Assembly: GCA_017619675.1 (NCBI GenBank)
Contig: JAFZRX010000010.1
Location: 1 to 64,000 of the forward strand
Origin: Bacteroidales bacterium
GTDB lineage: Bacteria; Bacteroidota; Bacteroidia; Bacteroidales; UBA932
Direction: 5' to 3'
Length of the DNA: 64,000 bases
Numbering within the stretch: position 1 is the stretch's first letter; every line of letters begins with the position of its first letter. This document shows positions 61,669 to 64,000 of the stretch, one piece after another. The position numbers were made by a program, and so were the translations under genes. The notes under the pieces are model-generated. The model was not told the origin of the DNA. It made no database searches and saw only the letters and a list, made by a program, of their open reading frames with translations.

Positions 61669-63201
61669 ATGAAAAGAGCTAGAATGTTTTTCCTGCTCTT
61701 TGCAGGAGTACTCTTTTTGGCGGGATGCCAGAAGGGTTTTAATGAGAGAATAGGAGGAGCGGAGGTGCGTTTCACCGTTGCTTCCAATCCTCAGACGAAG
61801 ACCGCCTATGACGGCGGAAGTTATAACGGATATGACCGTATCAGTTGGATTGACGGCGACCAGATCCTTATCTGGGGCGACAACGCCCGCGTTAGGGAGT
61901 CTGACCCTGCTGTAAGGAACGCCGCTTATGATATTGACGGTACCTCCGTACAGAACAATAACAACAAGAGTACGGCAAAGCTCGTGAAGAAGGAGACCGG
62001 AGGTCTTGTTTTTGACGAGGGCGCCAGCTCTTACAATTTTGCGGCCATTTACCCGGCTTCAGGTTTCAGCGCAATAACAATGACCGATGAGGGCGTTGTT
62101 ACGGCTGTAAAGCCTGAAATCCCGGCGGCACAGACCCTGACAGACGGATTCCCTGACATGACCAAGGCCGTCCTGATGGGAACACCTGTGAACGTGGGAT
62201 ACATGGAAACTGTTTCTCTCCAGTTCAACCCTATTTACACCATGCTCCAGTTCAGCATTAACGCTGAGAAGGACATGAAGGTTACGGGCGTGGACTTTAT
62301 TTCTTCCAAGGTGGAGAATGAAGGCAGCACCTTTGGCCCGTCCGTATTGAACGGACCTTACGAGCTCAGGTGCAGCTTCACCCAGGGCTGGTCCATCATC
62401 GTTCCTGACGAGGCTACAGAGCAGAACAGCAAGACTACCGTCACTTTCGCAAGCCCTATCGAGCTTACCAAGGAAGAGGGCGCAGCCACCACCAATACCG
62501 CTACATTCGCAGTTCTGGCAGTGCCTCAGGATATCACGGGCCTTTCCATCGTCTTCCATGTAACTACTGACGACGGCGACCAGACCCGTACCCTCACAGT
62601 TTCCTACGCAAAGGACGATGCCAACGGTCATTACAGGAAGGGAGATCCCGTCAACTTTGAGAAATGCAAGAAGCACAACATCACCGGCATCACCCTTCCG
62701 GCCAACATGGCTCCTAACGTAGCCCTTGACCTCAAGGTTATCCCCTGGGAGGATGAGACAGGTACAATTACCTACGGCCCCGGCCAGCCTGTTGTAAGCG
62801 CTATCGCCCTTGAATACGCTTCAGGAGCCGCAATCAACGAAGGCGAGGAAAGAAGGCTCAACAACAACTTTGCGAACGCCACAGATCCTATCAAAGCCTA
62901 CTTCTACGTATTCTCTCCTACCGATGCAACCTGGAAGATTAAGATTACAGGCGCTACCGATAAGTTTACCGTAACATCAGCCAATGCCACCAGCACCAGC
63001 GCAAAGGAGCTCTCAGGAGCTGTGAACGGCAATACCACCAACCCTGGCCGCGTAGACTTCACCATTGCCAGGAACGGCGCAACCGCTTCCGATAAGATCC
63101 AGCTAACATTCTCTCTTATGCTTGGAGACCGCGAGATGAGCATAGACTCAGAGATTATCCGCGGAAAGGAATTGACAATTACAGGTAAGGTAGGACAATA
63201 A
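61669..63201 (+). CDS. Fimbrillin-family lipoprotein (cluster 3)
   Basis: A 510-residue lipoprotein (LFLAGC, C20). N-terminal Mfa-like domain with SNPQTKTAYDGG and YDRISWIDGDQILIW; a penultimate AYFYVFSPTDATWKI pattern; and a third kind of tail (ending LTITGKVGQ). Only the signal peptide and first domain are close to the cluster 1 and 2 proteins. Composition is more even than in cluster 1. ATG 61669 is used; a GTG one codon earlier is possible. Confidence 0.87.
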   Translation: MKRARMFFLLFAGVLFLAGCQKGFNERIGGAEVRFTVASNPQTKTAYDGGSYNGYDRISWIDGDQILIWGDNARVRESDPAVRNAAYDIDGTSVQNNNNKSTAKLVKKETGGLVFDEGASSYNFAAIYPASGFSAITMTDEGVVTAVKPEIPAAQTLTDGFPDMTKAVLMGTPVNVGYMETVSLQFNPIYTMLQFSINAEKDMKVTGVDFISSKVENEGSTFGPSVLNGPYELRCSFTQGWSIIVPDEATEQNSKTTVTFASPIELTKEEGAATTNTATFAVLAVPQDITGLSIVFHVTTDDGDQTRTLTVSYAKDDANGHYRKGDPVNFEKCKKHNITGITLPANMAPNVALDLKVIPWEDETGTITYGPGQPVVSAIALEYASGAAINEGEERRLNNNFANATDPIKAYFYVFSPTDATWKIKITGATDKFTVTSANATSTSAKELSGAVNGNTTNPGRVDFTIARNGATASDKIQLTFSLMLGDREMSIDSEIIRGKELTITGKVGQ

Positions 63202-63215
63202 AAAGACAGATGAGT

Positions 63216-64000
63216 ATGAAAAAGATAGCATTATTGATCTCAGCCGTTGCGGCTCTTGCCCTGACTTCCGCTTGTAACATGAAGGCAGACTTCCCGGAGC
63301 CGGCTTCAGAGAATGCAATTTCCATTGACCTTGTCTATGCCGCCCCTGGAACCAGGTCAGACGGCACTGAGAAGGAGAACAAGATCAATTCAGTAGATTA
63401 TTTCTTCTACACAGATACAACCCTTGCCCCTGTTTTCAAGACCAGGGACGAGAACCCTAGCGTTACCGGAAACATTTATTCCATCAACGTAGTAGCCGGA
63501 GAGAACGGCGTGCCTCGCGTTTCCCAGTTGTTTTCCAACAACAATCAGTTTGAGGTTTTTGCAGTTTTCAATTCCACAGAGGCTATAACCGCCGCTCCTC
63601 TCGCTACATTGAAGCAGAAGGCAGTGGGCGTCACATTCGCCCATCAGGAGGATGGCCAGTGGGTGCCTACTTCAGACAATGACCTCGCAGGCAATGACAA
63701 GTATTTTGTCATGACAGGCCAGAAGACTGTGAAGCGCGCTACCAGCGGCAGTTACGCGAATGTCCAGGGCGATGCAAAGACCGTGGACATGAAGCGTGTG
63801 GCCGCAAAGGTTTCTGTTAAGCTTTACATCAAGAAACAGGTAGAGCAGTCCTCTACAGTTCACTGGATCCCTATGGTAGACGATCCTACCCTGGTTCCCG
63901 CCATCAAGGGAAATGTACGCATGTATATGTGCAACTTTGTACAGAATTCCATCCTGAGCGCTACGAATCCTACTCCGGCTCTGCCCGCAAGTTTGACTCA
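63216..64000 (+). CDS. Fimbrial lipoprotein, 5' part (cluster 3; runs off the window)
   Basis: At least 261 residues, open to the end of the window. Lipobox TSAC (C20), then an N-terminal subunit-like region with INSVDYFFYTDT, which parallels GFDYFFFDD of the 53725-56160 protein and puts it at the same place in its cluster. An in-frame ATG six bases earlier (63210) is an alternative start. The DUF4906-type tail, if present, lies outside. Confidence 0.8.
   Translation, partial: MKKIALLISAVAALALTSACNMKADFPEPASENAISIDLVYAAPGTRSDGTEKENKINSVDYFFYTDTTLAPVFKTRDENPSVTGNIYSINVVAGENGVPRVSQLFSNNNQFEVFAVFNSTEAITAAPLATLKQKAVGVTFAHQEDGQWVPTSDNDLAGNDKYFVMTGQKTVKRATSGSYANVQGDAKTVDMKRVAAKVSVKLYIKKQVEQSSTVHWIPMVDDPTLVPAIKGNVRMYMCNFVQNSILSATNPTPALPASLT

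Overview
The window looks like a chromosomal segment of an uncultured anaerobic gut- or rumen-type member of the Bacteroidales (Bacteroidota), with moderately high G+C. Evidence: the ATP synthase operon runs atpD-C-B-E-F-H-A-G; promoters follow the Bacteroidota pattern TTTG-N19-22-TAnnTTTG; Shine-Dalgarno sequences are absent; fimbrillin-type lipoproteins are abundant; and family types such as the YafV-like amidase and the Mfa-like fimbrial proteins are typical of the phylum.

Layout. 1-0.14 kb: the 3' end of a 5S rRNA and its terminator. 0.17-0.82 kb: a secreted esterase that has lost its nucleophile segment. 0.87-7.3 kb: the complete F1Fo ATP synthase operon. 7.3-12.3 kb (minus): alaS and an apparent in-frame fusion of an LptF/LptG permease with methionyl-tRNA formyltransferase. 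12.4-18.2 kb: two M23 peptidases, a MerR-type regulator, Nif3, a zinc-ribbon coiled-coil protein, DnaB and an RseC-like protein. 18.2-23.1 kb: rnfBCDGEA. 23.1-29.1 kb: glutamine synthetase, a membrane protein paired with a CxxCH-bearing beta-propeller lipoprotein, and a CE1-type esterase. 29.2-36.0 kb (minus): a tightly overlapping seven-gene operon (omega-amidase-like, iorA, iorB, paaK, ACT protein, nfnA, nfnB). 36.1-38.1 kb: a DUF2007-like protein, tRNA-Arg(UCU) and a GH51 arabinofuranosidase. 38.1-44.1 kb (minus): two large paralogous fimbrillin-like lipoproteins. 44.2-50.5 kb: housekeeping genes (xth, cysS, flippase-like protein, PfkB kinase, DUF368, beta-barrel). 50.7-64 kb: a decayed tyrosine recombinase followed by an array of fimbrillin-type lipoproteins.

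How it fits together. IorAB, NfnAB and Rnf all handle reduced ferredoxin and NAD(P)H. With the ATP synthase they form a plausible energy-conserving module: Rnf turns ferredoxin into an ion gradient, and NfnAB turns ferredoxin plus NADH into NADPH. The seven-gene operon reads as a route between arylacetates and aromatic amino acids: PaaK activates the acid, IorAB reductively carboxylates it, a glutamine transaminase encoded elsewhere would aminate it, the omega-amidase would remove alpha-ketoglutaramate, and the ACT protein could sense the product.

The most unusual parts are four copies of a 56-codon gene placed 2-5 bases before fimbrillin-like lipoprotein genes (one copy decapitated beside an AAA ATPase gene), modular tail exchange among those lipoproteins, the permease-formyltransferase fusion, and several genes whose -7 element lies so close to the ATG that the mRNA should be leaderless. 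No CRISPR array and no intact insertion sequence was seen. No stretch longer than 300 bases lacks a feature.
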